NCBI GenBank assembly: GCA_003263775.1
Contig: JYJJ01000056.1
Coordinates: 62,001 to 126,000, forward strand
DNA length: 64,000 nt
Source: Vibrio maritimus
GTDB lineage: Bacteria; Pseudomonadota; Gammaproteobacteria; Enterobacterales; Vibrionaceae
Direction: 5' to 3'
A program made the position numbers and the translations under genes. This document shows positions 55,844-64,000 of the stretch, piece after piece; position 1 is the stretch's first letter, and every line of letters begins with the position of its first letter. A model generated the notes under the pieces. It was given only the letters and a program-made list of their open reading frames with translations. It had not been told where the DNA came from and did not search any database.

Positions 55844-57136
55844 TTGAAACATGGACATCGCACTGAGCTGCTGCTCAACTTCCACTATATGGATGAGGCT
55901 GAGCAAGCCACATATCTTGATAAACTAAAGCACTCAGATCCCAAGCTACACCAGGAACTGCTCAGTGAGCGGAGCACCGCACATTCCGATCTAACGCAAA
56001 TATTAGGTCGACACGCCAGTGTGCATGTCGATGGCTCTGCGATTGCTCAAACCGAGCTCGGACCCTATCGGGTTCGTGAGCGAATTGGGCGCGGCGGCAT
56101 GAGCCAAGTCTATCTGGCCGAGCGTTGTGATGGTCGATTTGAGCAATCCGTCGCCATTAAGGTGTTTGAGCCTCATCTAACCAACATGGTTGGCAAGGCC
56201 ATGCTGTATTGGGAAGCGCAGCTTCTGGCTAAGCTTAATCACCCTAATATCGCCAATGTATTGGATGCCAACGAAACCGACTCATCGGTATTTTTGGTGA
56301 TTGAGCATGTAAAAGGTCAATCTCTCAACCAATGGCTTACCACCAACCCCAGCTATAGTGTGAAACTGGCGCTTTTTTCCGATATTACCGATGCCATTCA
56401 CCACGCTCATGCGCAAGGTGTGTTCCATGGGGATCTCAAGCCAGAAAATATCCTGGTCGACGAGAATGGCGACGCCAAGGTGATCGATTTTAGTATCGCT
56501 ACCCATGATGCTCGCTATACCGACCTGCACATTTACAGTGCCGACTATGCCAGTCCAACACAAAAACAAACTGGTAAAGTCGATGCATCAAGCGACATTT
56601 ATGCCCTTGGTAAAATTTTCAACAAACTGTTTCCCAGCCACCAGCACAATTCTGAATGGCAATGGGTCTATCATAAATGTACTCAGCCAAGTGCATTTCA
56701 ATACTTTCGAATTGCAGAGTTGAAGTCGGACATTAAAGCTCTTCAGCACAATAAGCCCATCGACCACCCCGATGCAAACGCCCTTTATCGATGTCGTAAG
56801 CTGTTAAAGCGCAGACCTCTCGCTAGCGCCTTGACACTGCTACTCATAATTTCCGGCTTAGGCTTTGTTTCTGCGCTAATTAATAAGAACCTTGAACTCC
56901 AACAACAGCAACGCGTCTCCAATGAGCTCCTGCTTGAAATGACCCAATTGCTGTTCCACGGCCATCGCAGCGATGCCGTCTCTTTGAAAACCATGCTGGA
57001 TTTAACCAGCATGCGTTTGCTGAATCATCAAGATTTACCGATTGATATCAAGCAGAAGCTAGTGCTGGCGATGTTAATGCCAGATCAGGACTCTGCCGAA
57101 CAAGAACAAAAAGACATAGGTACAACCTCAGAATGA
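55844..57136 (+). CDS. Membrane-anchored Ser/Thr protein kinase, PknT-like
   Basis: 430 residues from a TTG at 55844, or 415 from the ATG at 55889. Kinase domain about residues 72-300: G-loop IGRGGMSQVY, Lys106 (VAIKVF), Glu124, catalytic loop HGDLKPEN (Gly instead of the usual Arg before Asp197) and DFS in place of DFG. The activation segment is short (THDARYTDLHIYSADYASPTQ). A membrane helix at ~325-346 (LTLLLIISGLGFVSALI) follows, then ~80 residues outside the cytoplasm. It sits two genes upstream of an ECF sigma factor of the type activated by threonine phosphorylation. The stop overlaps the next gene (ATGA). Non-RD and DFS suggest altered regulation, though the phosphate-binding residues remain. 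Confidence 0.85.
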   Translation: MKHGHRTELLLNFHYMDEAEQATYLDKLKHSDPKLHQELLSERSTAHSDLTQILGRHASVHVDGSAIAQTELGPYRVRERIGRGGMSQVYLAERCDGRFEQSVAIKVFEPHLTNMVGKAMLYWEAQLLAKLNHPNIANVLDANETDSSVFLVIEHVKGQSLNQWLTTNPSYSVKLALFSDITDAIHHAHAQGVFHGDLKPENILVDENGDAKVIDFSIATHDARYTDLHIYSADYASPTQKQTGKVDASSDIYALGKIFNKLFPSHQHNSEWQWVYHKCTQPSAFQYFRIAELKSDIKALQHNKPIDHPDANALYRCRKLLKRRPLASALTLLLIISGLGFVSALINKNLELQQQQRVSNELLLEMTQLLFHGHRSDAVSLKTMLDLTSMRLLNHQDLPIDIKQKLVLAMLMPDQDSAEQEQKDIGTTSE

Positions 57137-58593
57137 AGCGTATGAATCCTACCTGGATGACCATGGTGGCCTCCCTTGCAAGTACGCAAGTTTTCGCATC
57201 CGATATTCAGATTGGACATTTTATCGATGCGCCAGTCACAGGCCTTTACTACGAAACCAGCTCCAAGCTTAGCGGCTACACCCAACAAGGCCAATTTGAG
57301 TTTAAAGACGGCGATGAAGTGCGTTTTTATTTAGGCAGCACAAGTCAACATAAACTGCTGGCTACAGTGGCAGCCCAAGAGGTAGTGACACCAAATCTCG
57401 CCTCAACCACCCCTAGCAAAAGCCTCAATATGGTTCGACTCTTGCTCGGCATCGATACCGAACCTAACCGAGAGGATCTCATCAATCTCGACAGTGAGTG
57501 GCTATCTTCAGATAAGGTTCAAGCACTACTCAAAGCACTGGATCTCAACAACCTACCTGAAAACCTCAGCGTGTCAGATAAACCGCTCGCCAGTGTGCAA
57601 GAGGCAGCTAGACACCTAGAAAGCAGTCAACAATACATTGAGAAGAACTTTACCTCCAAACAAATACTCACAGCGCCAGTAGATGTAAAGCTAGTCAACA
57701 CGATTCTCAAACGTAGAGACTGGCGAGGAAACCTGTGCTTTTACGATACCGCGCGACGCGACGAACCGAATTATCACGGTCCAATTGGCAGCACAACCTA
57801 CAAGATTGTTGATGGCGGCATGATTCTTTATCCCGATGTGGGCGATTACTATGGCAGCCATGATGGCTCCGTCAGCAGCTGTGAGGTCAATGTCAGTCAA
57901 AGCTACCAAGAGCAAGAATTTGAGAAGATAAACGACTACTCCGACTGGGGCGGGCTCATCGCCTGTGCTCATACCGGCTGCACCCACCAAGACTTGAATG
58001 GATTCGATATCGAAGACTTTGATGATGAGGGCGATTGGAAGTACCGAACCGTGGCAATCAGCTACAACACTACCACCAAGTTGCTTACTCAAAAGTCCCA
58101 AGGATTGGGCAAGAAGGCTAAGGTAGAGCACGACAACCTAACTGAGCATCTATGGTTTACCTCAGCCATAGACGAAAAACAGCAAATCGATTTTCAAGGC
58201 TACTGGCGCCAACGTAATCTTGCGTCCGGTGACACTCGCTGTCTGTACATCGCCAAGGAGCGCGTTCTACAGAGTAAGCGAGCTGTATGCACTAAAAACA
58301 ACCAAGACTATACCCAAGATGTCACGGCAGAGTTTGGCGATATGTGGTGGCTTAACAGCACCGGTACGAATGCAGCAAGTATTGAGCAACTCAACAGCGG
58401 TGTGAAATGGTACAGCGCCGATAACACGCCTCGCTATAGCATGTGGGAGTTCCTACCCACTCAAAAACAGTGGAGCGATGGCAAAATTTATCGCCGCTTC
58501 CAAGACATTCAAGTCGACCAATTTGGCAAACAACAAGCGCGCACTACGGCGGTATTTGAGCTTGAAAAACTTCCGGAAGACTCGTGGATATAG
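57133..58593 (+). CDS. Secreted protein of unknown function between kinase and sigma genes
   Basis: 486 residues. Signal peptide to about residue 22 (ASTQVFA-SD). Residues ~25-80 read GHFIDAPVTGLYYETSSKLSGYTQQGQFEFKDGDEVRFYLG, a small beta domain that recurs in vibrio surface lipoproteins (V-x-G-x-x-Y, G-x-F-x-x-x-G-x-x-V-x-F). The rest is rich in Trp, Tyr and Asp with several Cys pairs, likely a beta-rich periplasmic or surface domain with no family I recognise. It lies between kinase and sigma genes, overlapping the first by ATGA and 9 bases before the second. It is a natural candidate for signal perception by the kinase's external tail. Confidence 0.7.
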   Translation: MKRMNPTWMTMVASLASTQVFASDIQIGHFIDAPVTGLYYETSSKLSGYTQQGQFEFKDGDEVRFYLGSTSQHKLLATVAAQEVVTPNLASTTPSKSLNMVRLLLGIDTEPNREDLINLDSEWLSSDKVQALLKALDLNNLPENLSVSDKPLASVQEAARHLESSQQYIEKNFTSKQILTAPVDVKLVNTILKRRDWRGNLCFYDTARRDEPNYHGPIGSTTYKIVDGGMILYPDVGDYYGSHDGSVSSCEVNVSQSYQEQEFEKINDYSDWGGLIACAHTGCTHQDLNGFDIEDFDDEGDWKYRTVAISYNTTTKLLTQKSQGLGKKAKVEHDNLTEHLWFTSAIDEKQQIDFQGYWRQRNLASGDTRCLYIAKERVLQSKRAVCTKNNQDYTQDVTAEFGDMWWLNSTGTNAASIEQLNSGVKWYSADNTPRYSMWEFLPTQKQWSDGKIYRRFQDIQVDQFGKQQARTTAVFELEKLPEDSWI

Positions 58594-58601
58594 GATAACC
58601 C

Positions 58602-59153
58602 ATGCAACTGACTGATATTATTGTCCGCTGGCACAATGGCGATAAGCAGGCTGAAGGCCTGCTGTTTCACTTTGCTTATGAGCAGCTCAAGACGATTGCC
58701 CACAAAGAGCGCGTGCGTGCTTTGGAGAAGTTTGGCGATAATGCAGAGCACCATGAGCAAGAGATAAACAACACGACTGCCCTAATTCATGATGCTTACC
58801 TCAAGCTATCCCAGCACGACGTCAGCTATCTTCAAAATCGGAAGCAGTTTTTCTTATTGGTATCCAAAATTGTGCGCCAAATCCTTATCGACCAATCAAG
58901 AAAACGTCTTGCCCAAAAGCGTCAACCAGCAACATCAACCAAACAAGACCAGCAAAACTTTGATCAATTGATGAGCTTTGACAGCGCGTTGGGAGAGCTG
59001 AAAAAACGCTTCCCACGCCAATCTGAAGTGTTGCAACTGCGCTACTTCGCCGGCCTCAAAAATAAAGAAATCAGTGATATGCTGCAATGTAGCCCCAGTC
59101 TTATCGAGAAAGACCTCAAATTCTCTCGCAGCTGGATGCAGTCACAAATCTAA
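58602..59153 (+). CDS. ECF sigma factor, ECF43-like (EcfP type)
   Basis: 183 residues. Region 2 spans ~10-95 and region 4 ~120-180 (FPRQSEVLQLRYFAGLKNKEISDMLQCSPSLIEKDLKFSRSW). Most ECF factors have acidic residues at the start of region 2.2 (D-A-E-D-L-x-Q). Here the segment is EINNTTALIHDAYLKL with Asn-Asn-Thr-Thr (Thr58, Thr59) at that place. I recall that in the V. parahaemolyticus EcfP/PknT pair, a kinase phosphorylates a Thr in this region to supply the missing charge. No anti-sigma gene is adjacent, fitting this control. Ribosome site AGGATAA. Confidence 0.85.
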   Translation: MQLTDIIVRWHNGDKQAEGLLFHFAYEQLKTIAHKERVRALEKFGDNAEHHEQEINNTTALIHDAYLKLSQHDVSYLQNRKQFFLLVSKIVRQILIDQSRKRLAQKRQPATSTKQDQQNFDQLMSFDSALGELKKRFPRQSEVLQLRYFAGLKNKEISDMLQCSPSLIEKDLKFSRSWMQSQI

Positions 59154-59182
59154 ATTAATTTTACGGCTTTTCGCTGCAATTA

Positions 59183-59252
59183 CGTTCCTTGTTGCTCAGT
59201 TGATAAATGATTAAAAAAGGGTCATTAACCGAGTGAAACCAAACAAGGAACG
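59183..59252 (+). promoter_or_regulatory. Leader inverted repeat that can mask the lipoprotein ribosome site
   Basis: CGTTCCTTGTT at 59183-59193 is perfectly complementary to AACAAGGAACG at 59242-59252; 48 bases lie between. The right arm contains AAGGA, the only ribosome site of the lipoprotein gene (ATG 59258). Pairing in the mRNA would hide it. No standard riboswitch family was recognised. The arms are 11/11, well above chance for such spacing at this location. Confidence 0.55.
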
Positions 59253-59257
59253 ACCCT

Positions 59258-60622
59258 ATGAAACAACTTAGCGCAATCGCCATCGCGGTTTCTTTGATTC
59301 TTACTGGCTGCGGCGGTAGCGATAGTGGCGATGCTGGCACCTCAACTGGCGGCGGTGAACAAACTAAACCCTCATTGCAGCGACAAGCTCTTGATGGCTA
59401 CCTAGTAGATGCGGATGTCTACGTTGACCGTAACCGCAACAACATGGCTGAAACCGATGAGAAGTTGACGGCAACCACCGATTCACAGGGTAAGTTCACC
59501 ATTTCAGAAGCCGATGCAGAATTCCCAGTCATCGTCCGTGCTGTCGCGGGTCGCAGTTACGATACCGATAAAGGTGGCAGGCTGATCAACACATTTGAGA
59601 TCGCGGCACCAGCGGGCACCGCCGTTGTCAGCCCATTCTCAACCATCGCCGTTCTCGAACAAAAAACGCTGGAAGAAGTCGCGACAGATTTAAATATCGA
59701 CAGCACCATCATAGATGCAGACTACGTAGCGGCAAAACAAGCTAACGCCGACGCAAAACAAATACATGCTATTGCTCGCTCACTAACGCTGCAACTAGAT
59801 AGTGATCTCGCTAGCTCAGAGGCAAACCTTTCTGATATCAAAACTCAGCTCACAAACATCCAAGATAAAATTGCTGAGCAGGTCAATAACAACGTCGATC
59901 TAGACACCATCATCGTCGATGAAAAGGGTAACGTCACTGAGTCGCCAAAAACCGTCAAGAGCATGATGGTCGGCTCAACTTATTACTATGTCTCGACCAA
60001 CGATTACTACTTCCATACAGAGGGGGTTTCAGAAATCACCTTCCACGAGAACAAAGTCAGCTTTATCGATGACAACGGCAAAGTTGGCGAACAGCCGCTT
60101 ACCTACACCGATACTGGTTACATTACCTCTGACGGGGAAGAGACCATCATTTTGCTTGGCGAGAAACTCAGCCTAACCGTGACACCTCAAAACGATTTAT
60201 TTGTGGCTAGCCAAGTCAACTTTGGCGACAGTGGTTATGAAAAGCGTGTAGTGACGGCATCAGAGTTTGCTGGCAAAACGTTATACCACTTCTGGGATGA
60301 TTCCACGTCTAGCAAGGCTAACCCAGACATGGCTAAGATAATCCTCAATAAGGATGGTAGTGGCGTGATTGTGGAAAGAAATGGGCTCAATTGGCCAGAG
60401 ACAGAAATGCAAGGCTCATGGCGTATTAGTGACCAAGGTGACCTCGTCCTTAGTGCCAGCGACTTCGATGAAGACTGGGTGATCTCGTTCACCACATTAA
60501 CAAGCCAAGGCTTACATGTGGCCTACGAAGACAGTCGTAATCAATCTAAGCCGCTATTGTTTACTGAGAACCACGATCTGGCTGACAACCTATACAGAGA
60601 ATGGCTTAAACTCGCGAAGTAA
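59258..60622 (+). CDS. Outer-membrane-type lipoprotein of the kinase/sigma cluster
   Basis: 454 residues. Signal sequence and lipobox ILTGC place Cys18 as the lipidated residue; the next residues are GGSDSGD, so outer-membrane sorting is expected. A low-complexity linker (DAGTSTGGGEQTKP) precedes a small beta domain (LDGYLVDADVYVDRNRNNMAETDEKLTATTDSQGKFTI), the carboxypeptidase-regulatory/Ig type. Residues ~120-230 are helical with heptad-like spacing. A C-terminal beta domain carries W and D repeats (HFWDDSTSSKANPDMAKIILNKDG). Same beta-domain style as the protein at 57133. Function unknown; likely the output or sensor side of the ECF43 system. It has its own leader structure. Confidence 0.72.
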   Translation: MKQLSAIAIAVSLILTGCGGSDSGDAGTSTGGGEQTKPSLQRQALDGYLVDADVYVDRNRNNMAETDEKLTATTDSQGKFTISEADAEFPVIVRAVAGRSYDTDKGGRLINTFEIAAPAGTAVVSPFSTIAVLEQKTLEEVATDLNIDSTIIDADYVAAKQANADAKQIHAIARSLTLQLDSDLASSEANLSDIKTQLTNIQDKIAEQVNNNVDLDTIIVDEKGNVTESPKTVKSMMVGSTYYYVSTNDYYFHTEGVSEITFHENKVSFIDDNGKVGEQPLTYTDTGYITSDGEETIILLGEKLSLTVTPQNDLFVASQVNFGDSGYEKRVVTASEFAGKTLYHFWDDSTSSKANPDMAKIILNKDGSGVIVERNGLNWPETEMQGSWRISDQGDLVLSASDFDEDWVISFTTLTSQGLHVAYEDSRNQSKPLLFTENHDLADNLYREWLKLAK

Positions 60623-60633
60623 CGCGAGCTCCT

Positions 60634-60659
60634 CAAACTGCCCTGCGGGGCAGTTTTTA
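60634..60659 (+). terminator. Terminator after the lipoprotein gene
   Basis: AACTGCCC at 60636-60643, loop TGCG, GGGCAGTT at 60648-60655, then TTTT. It closes the kinase/sigma cluster. Confidence 0.9.
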
Positions 60660-60735
60660 CACAACTCTGATCCCCTCTACCTTTCTTAGTTGGCAAAACT
60701 TCCTTATAGTTTGTGGAGACTGTAAGGAGTTGTTA

Positions 60736-61751
60736 ATGGACAAAAAACACGTTTATTTCTTTGATGCTATGCGCTGTGTGGCGGCGCTGGCGGTAATCAT
60801 CATTCATGCGCTTGGGCCTTACCGTCATGAACTTGGACAAATCCCAATGGGCGAATGGGTAACGGCGATTACCTTCAATGGCTTCAGCCGCTGGGCAGTG
60901 CCGGTGTTTATTTTGATCACAGGCGCTCTTATGCTCAACGATAAGCGTCCTTTCGATCTCAAATACTATCTGTCACGACGCTTGGGTAAAGTGCTGATCC
61001 CATTTCTGGTGTGGTCACTGTTTTACGCCTATTTGTCCGGCTGGACGATTGAAGGTTTTAATGGTGATACGGTGAAAGAGGTGCTGGCAGAGAGTTATCA
61101 TCATCAAACCTACTACCATCTTGGCTTCTTTTATTACTTTATCCCACTTTATGCGGCGATTCCGTTCCTGCAAATCTTCGTGCGTAAATTCGATGATGGG
61201 GCGCTTTATGCGTTCACTGGGCTTTGGCTACTGACCACGTTGCTGTTTTTGATGCGCATTGACGGACCTTGGAGTGAGCAGTTCTGGCTGTATATGGGGT
61301 TGTTACCACTGGGCTACATCTTGTATCAAAAGCTGCCTGCCAGTCGCGGTGTGGTGATTATTTCCGTCATCCTTGGCGTAGGTGCGATGGCGCTGAGCAG
61401 CTACATGGTGGTGCAAGGCAGTATTGAAGCCGACCGCTATTATGTCGGTCGCTGGTTCTCGTACAAGACTCTGAACACCGTTCTTGCGGCGAGTATGATC
61501 TTCATCCTATGTAAGGCGTATGCGGATAATCTAAAGCCAAAAGTGAAGAAGGTGGTGAGCTTTATCAGCCAGTACAGCTGGGTATCTATATCCTCCATCC
61601 ACTGTTCCTATGGCCAATGAATGAGCTAGGGCTGCACCATGGGCACCCGATTTATATGATCCCATTCTGGGTTATCGTCAGCGGTAGCTTGGCATTGGGC
61701 ACCAGCTGGTTACTGGCTCGCAGTGCTAAAACACGTTGGTTGCTGCCATAA
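60736..61751 (+). CDS. Acyltransferase 3 (OafA/WecH-like) membrane protein (one frameshift)
   Basis: 338 codons after repair. Ten-helix membrane acyltransferase of the acyltransferase-3 group: VYFFDAMRCVAALAVIIIHALGPYRHE has the catalytic-type H in IIHA, GFSRWAVPVFILITGALM is the second block, and FYYFIPLYAAIPFL the centre. It acetylates or acylates sugars of LPS, O antigen or similar. One T is missing near 61579 (repair gives QYSLGIYILHPLFLWPMNELG), after which the frame runs to 61751. The start is ATG 60736 after AAGGAG; a TTG six bases before is less likely. It ends 3 bases before the convergent SPOR gene. Confidence 0.85.
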
Positions 61752-61754
61752 CGC

Positions 61755-62725
61755 TTACTTCCCGACACACACCACATTCAGCAAGGTGTTGCCTTTAAGC
61801 GGTGACACCTTGCCATTGGTAAATAACCCCTTCTGACCATCTCCCCAATACGGCATTTGCATTGGCCATTGATTGTTCGCCATGACCTGTGAGCCAACAA
61901 GCGTTTGCCACTCGCTATTACTCACCAAATGCATATCGAGGTCGCTGCATACCTTAATTGCGCTGTTGTAGCTTAAGCGATTCCACGCTTTGTCATGCTC
62001 CATATAGAACTGATGGTCCCCCCTGAGAGGTAAGGAACAGCATAGCGTTTGCCATCGACCTGTGCGGAGAGTCGAACAGAAAGAGAAGAAGACTTGGTTG
62101 TAGGCAGAGCTGGAATAGTTGCCGCTTTTTTAACGTGCTTTGGCGCTGTCGATTGTTTCTGAGGGACGGGTTGTTTAATTGTACTTTGACCAGACTCTGG
62201 CTTGCTAAAGGCGGCTTTGACACCAGTAGGCTTTGCAGACTTAGACACCGAAGAATTTGATGTCGTTGCCTCCTTGCTGCTGCGATCGACGACCCGAATA
62301 AACGCATCCTTATAGCCATCCACCCTTTTGACCTCAATTAAGTCCTGTTTGGCTTTATTTACATCAGTGTAAGGGCCAATCAAACAGCGGTAACTGGTCT
62401 TCTGTGGCAACATCCAGACATCGGAGGAAATCTCCGAGTACAACGGCATTGCTTGCTCAAGAGGCATCGGAGTTTCAAGTATCCCACATTGAATCCAATA
62501 GACAGCGTCTTTCGACTCCGGAACTTTGCTACCCCAAACCCCGTTACCGATGGGGCAATTTTCCGCCAGAACTGGGAGTTGGTTCGTAGATGCTTGGCTA
62601 GCATCGCACAGAGCATCGTCTGCCAATACGTTCGTCGACACAGTCAACACCCCAAGCAGAACACTACTACGCAGCCAGCGTGATGAAACGCTTGCCAATC
62701 CTTTAACTCTGCTGAAAGAGCCCAT
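61755..62725 (-). CDS. SPOR-like secreted protein with lectin-like C-terminus (one frameshift)
   Basis: 323 codons after repair. Signal peptide or membrane segment at residues 18-36 (SVLLGVLTVSTNVLA). Residues ~75-150 look like a SPOR domain (YWIQCGILETPMPLEQAMPLYSEI ... YRCLIGPYTDVNKAKQDL ... DAFIRVVD), which usually binds denuded peptidoglycan. A Lys/Ser/Pro-rich linker follows. The C-terminal ~95 residues after the break (YMEHDKAWNRLSYNSAIKVCSDLDMHLVSNSEWQTL ... PYWGDGQKGLF ... LLNVVCVGK) resemble the C-type-lectin/FGE fold. One G is missing from the run at 62018-62023. The combination of a septal peptidoglycan-binding and a lectin-like domain is uncommon. Confidence 0.7.
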
Positions 62726-62765
62726 ACCTATCCCCTGAACACTTCATCTGGAATTTGCAGCACAA

Positions 62766-62796
62766 ATAAAAAGAGCCGCAATCATTTGCGACTCTT
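62766..62796 (-). terminator. Terminator of the second peptide-transporter operon
   Basis: On the minus strand AAGAGTCGCAA (62796 to 62786) pairs with TTGCGGCTCTT (one G-U) and is followed by TTTTATTTG. Confidence 0.8.
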
Positions 62797-62836
62797 AGTG
62801 TAGTGAGGATTGGGTTTAAAAATCAATCACTCTCGA

Positions 62837-63778
62837 TCACCCTTTGTAGATTTTAGGGTTAAATACATCACGCAACCAGTCACCTAATAGGTTGATTACT
62901 AGTACTAAAGTGATCAGAACCAGACCAGGGAATGCCGTGATCCACCAAGCGCCCGAGAAGATGTACTTAAAGCCGATACTAATAAGTGCACCTAGAGACG
63001 GTTGGTCAACCGGTAGGCCAAGACCTAGGAACGACAGCGCCGCTTCCGACATGATCGCATTCGCTACCTGTACTGTTGAGATAACCAAGATTGGTGACAA
63101 ACAGTTTGGAAGAATGTGGCGGAACATGATGCGTGGCGCTTTAAAGCCCATCACGCGTGCCGCTTCCACATACTCTTTCTTCTTCTCGGCCAGTACCGAA
63201 GCACGAATGGTACGTGCGTACTGCGGCCATTCGGCAATACCGATGATCACCACCAGCATCAGCACCGCATACTGACTGAAGAACTCGCTACCAAAACTCG
63301 CCTTAAAGATTGCCGAGACAATGATCGCTACCATCATGGTTGAGAACGACAGCTGAACATCCGCAAAACGCATCAGGAAGCTATCAACACGGCCACCAAA
63401 GTAACCTGCTGACAAACCAATAACGGTACCTAGAAATAGCTGAAGACCTACTGCTGCAAAGCCAATCGTCAGCGATAGACGAGAGCCGTAAAGAATCGTC
63501 GACAGAATATCACGACCTTGCTCATCGGTACCCAGCGGGAAGGTTGCGTCGCCGTCTTCCATCCAAGATGGTGGCAGCTCGGCATCCATAATGTCGATGG
63601 TGCTGAGATCATACGGGTTATGCGGTGCAATCAACGGCGAAGCTAACGACATCACTAGAATCACCATAAAGACAGTGAAACTCGTCATCGCAACCTTGTC
63701 GCGTTTGAAGTAATACAGAAAATCCGATTGTTTGAAACGCTCCCAACGTGAAGGAACGGCTTGTACTGCTTGTGTCAT
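62837..63778 (-). CDS. Peptide-type ABC permease, DppC-like
   Basis: 313 residues. A long cytoplasmic N-tail precedes the first helix (TSFTVFMVILVMSLASPLIAPHNPYD). FPLGTDEQGRDILSTILYGSRLSL is the OppC-family signature, and VEAARVMGFKAPRIMFRHILPNCLSPILVI is the EAA loop that docks the ATPase. It is a second, distinct system from the one at 24-31 kb; similarity is at family level only. It is the last gene before the terminator at 62766, so no ATPase gene follows; ATPases must be elsewhere or upstream of the window edge. Confidence 0.92.
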   Translation of the reverse strand: MTQAVQAVPSRWERFKQSDFLYYFKRDKVAMTSFTVFMVILVMSLASPLIAPHNPYDLSTIDIMDAELPPSWMEDGDATFPLGTDEQGRDILSTILYGSRLSLTIGFAAVGLQLFLGTVIGLSAGYFGGRVDSFLMRFADVQLSFSTMMVAIIVSAIFKASFGSEFFSQYAVLMLVVIIGIAEWPQYARTIRASVLAEKKKEYVEAARVMGFKAPRIMFRHILPNCLSPILVISTVQVANAIMSEAALSFLGLGLPVDQPSLGALISIGFKYIFSGAWWITAFPGLVLITLVLVINLLGDWLRDVFNPKIYKG

Positions 63779-63780
63779 GG

Positions 63781-64000
63781 TTATGCTCCTTTACCAGTTA
63801 GGTTTACTGTTGGGTTAATCAAGCCGTATAGCAGGTCGACGATAGTGTTAGTCACTACGAAGATAAGACCTACAAAGATAACGTACGCGGTGATAAGCGG
63901 TGTATCTACGCGGTTGATTGCCTCTAGGAAAAGGAAGCCTGTACCAGGCCACTGGAATACGGTTTCGGTTAGGATGGTGTACGCCACCATGGTACCGATT
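63781..64000 (-). CDS. Peptide-type ABC permease, DppB-like (5' part outside window)
   Basis: Only the last 73 residues are inside the window. The frame is open to the edge and reads IGTMVAYTILTETVFQWPGTGFLFLEAINRVDTPLITAYVIFVGLIFVVTNTIVDLLYGLINPTVN. The EtvFqWPGxGxL block and NxxvDLLYxxxxP ending are diagnostic of DppB/OppB. Two bases separate its stop from the DppC-like ATG region, the usual B-C order. Confidence 0.9.
   Translation of the reverse strand, partial: IGTMVAYTILTETVFQWPGTGFLFLEAINRVDTPLITAYVIFVGLIFVVTNTIVDLLYGLINPTVNLTGKGA

Noticed and set aside
1..64000. CRISPR array, tRNA, rRNA, prophage or integron
   Set aside because: No regularly spaced repeats, no clover-leaf sequence with CCA end, no integrase or attC-like array was seen by eye.

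Overview
The window looks like a piece of the larger chromosome of a Vibrio species (family Vibrionaceae). This is inferred from gene content and order: rsmJ/asnC, prlC, rlmJ, gor, the uspA/ftnA/uspB group and a PknT/EcfP-type kinase plus ECF sigma pair. Base composition is moderate and genes run on both strands. No rRNA, tRNA, CRISPR array, transposase or integrase was recognised.

Layout. 1-7.4 kb: the 3' end of a lytic transglycosylase, a DMT exporter, an Nramp metal transporter, a GT2 glycosyltransferase, a hexapeptide acyltransferase, a MATE pump and galU. 7.4-19.3 kb: a twelve-gene plus-strand operon holding a lactose/cellobiose-family PTS (EIIC first, EIIB and EIIA last), a TIM-barrel-like protein, seven relatives of the uncharacterised E. 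coli yhf operon (yhfZ, yhfY, php, yhfU, yhfT, yhfX, yhfW) and a large secreted chitin-binding protein. This reads as a complete but undescribed route: depolymerise outside, import by PTS, process inside. 19.3-24.4 kb: an alpha-glucoside PTS with a GntR regulator, a GH4 6-phospho-glucosidase and an aldo/keto reductase. 24.4-36.1 kb: a minus-strand catabolic region with an Opp/Dpp-type ABC importer, a nitrilase-family amidase, a MocR-like regulator that lacks the PLP lysine, and gabT/gabD. GGTACCA-type direct repeats lie before two of its transcription units. 36.2-38.8 kb: a secreted serine-hydrolase-like protein. 38.8-54 kb: mostly housekeeping genes (yhiN, uspB, ftnA, uspA, a DMT transporter, rsmJ, asnC, a Ca-type P-ATPase, prlC, rlmJ, a GST, gor). 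54-60.6 kb: a GH19 chitinase, then a membrane Ser/Thr kinase, a secreted protein, an ECF43-like sigma factor and a lipoprotein. 60.7-64 kb: an acyltransferase, a SPOR-like protein, and permease genes of a second peptide ABC transporter that runs off the right edge.

Quality warning. At least 21 genes or gene parts are broken by one-base deletions, nearly all at repeated bases (mostly G or C runs). Adding back the missing bases restores family-typical lengths, for example prlC 680 codons, php 292 and yhfT 433. This includes strongly conserved housekeeping genes, so most of these breaks are probably sequencing or assembly errors. Such genes are listed once over their full span, with the break positions noted.
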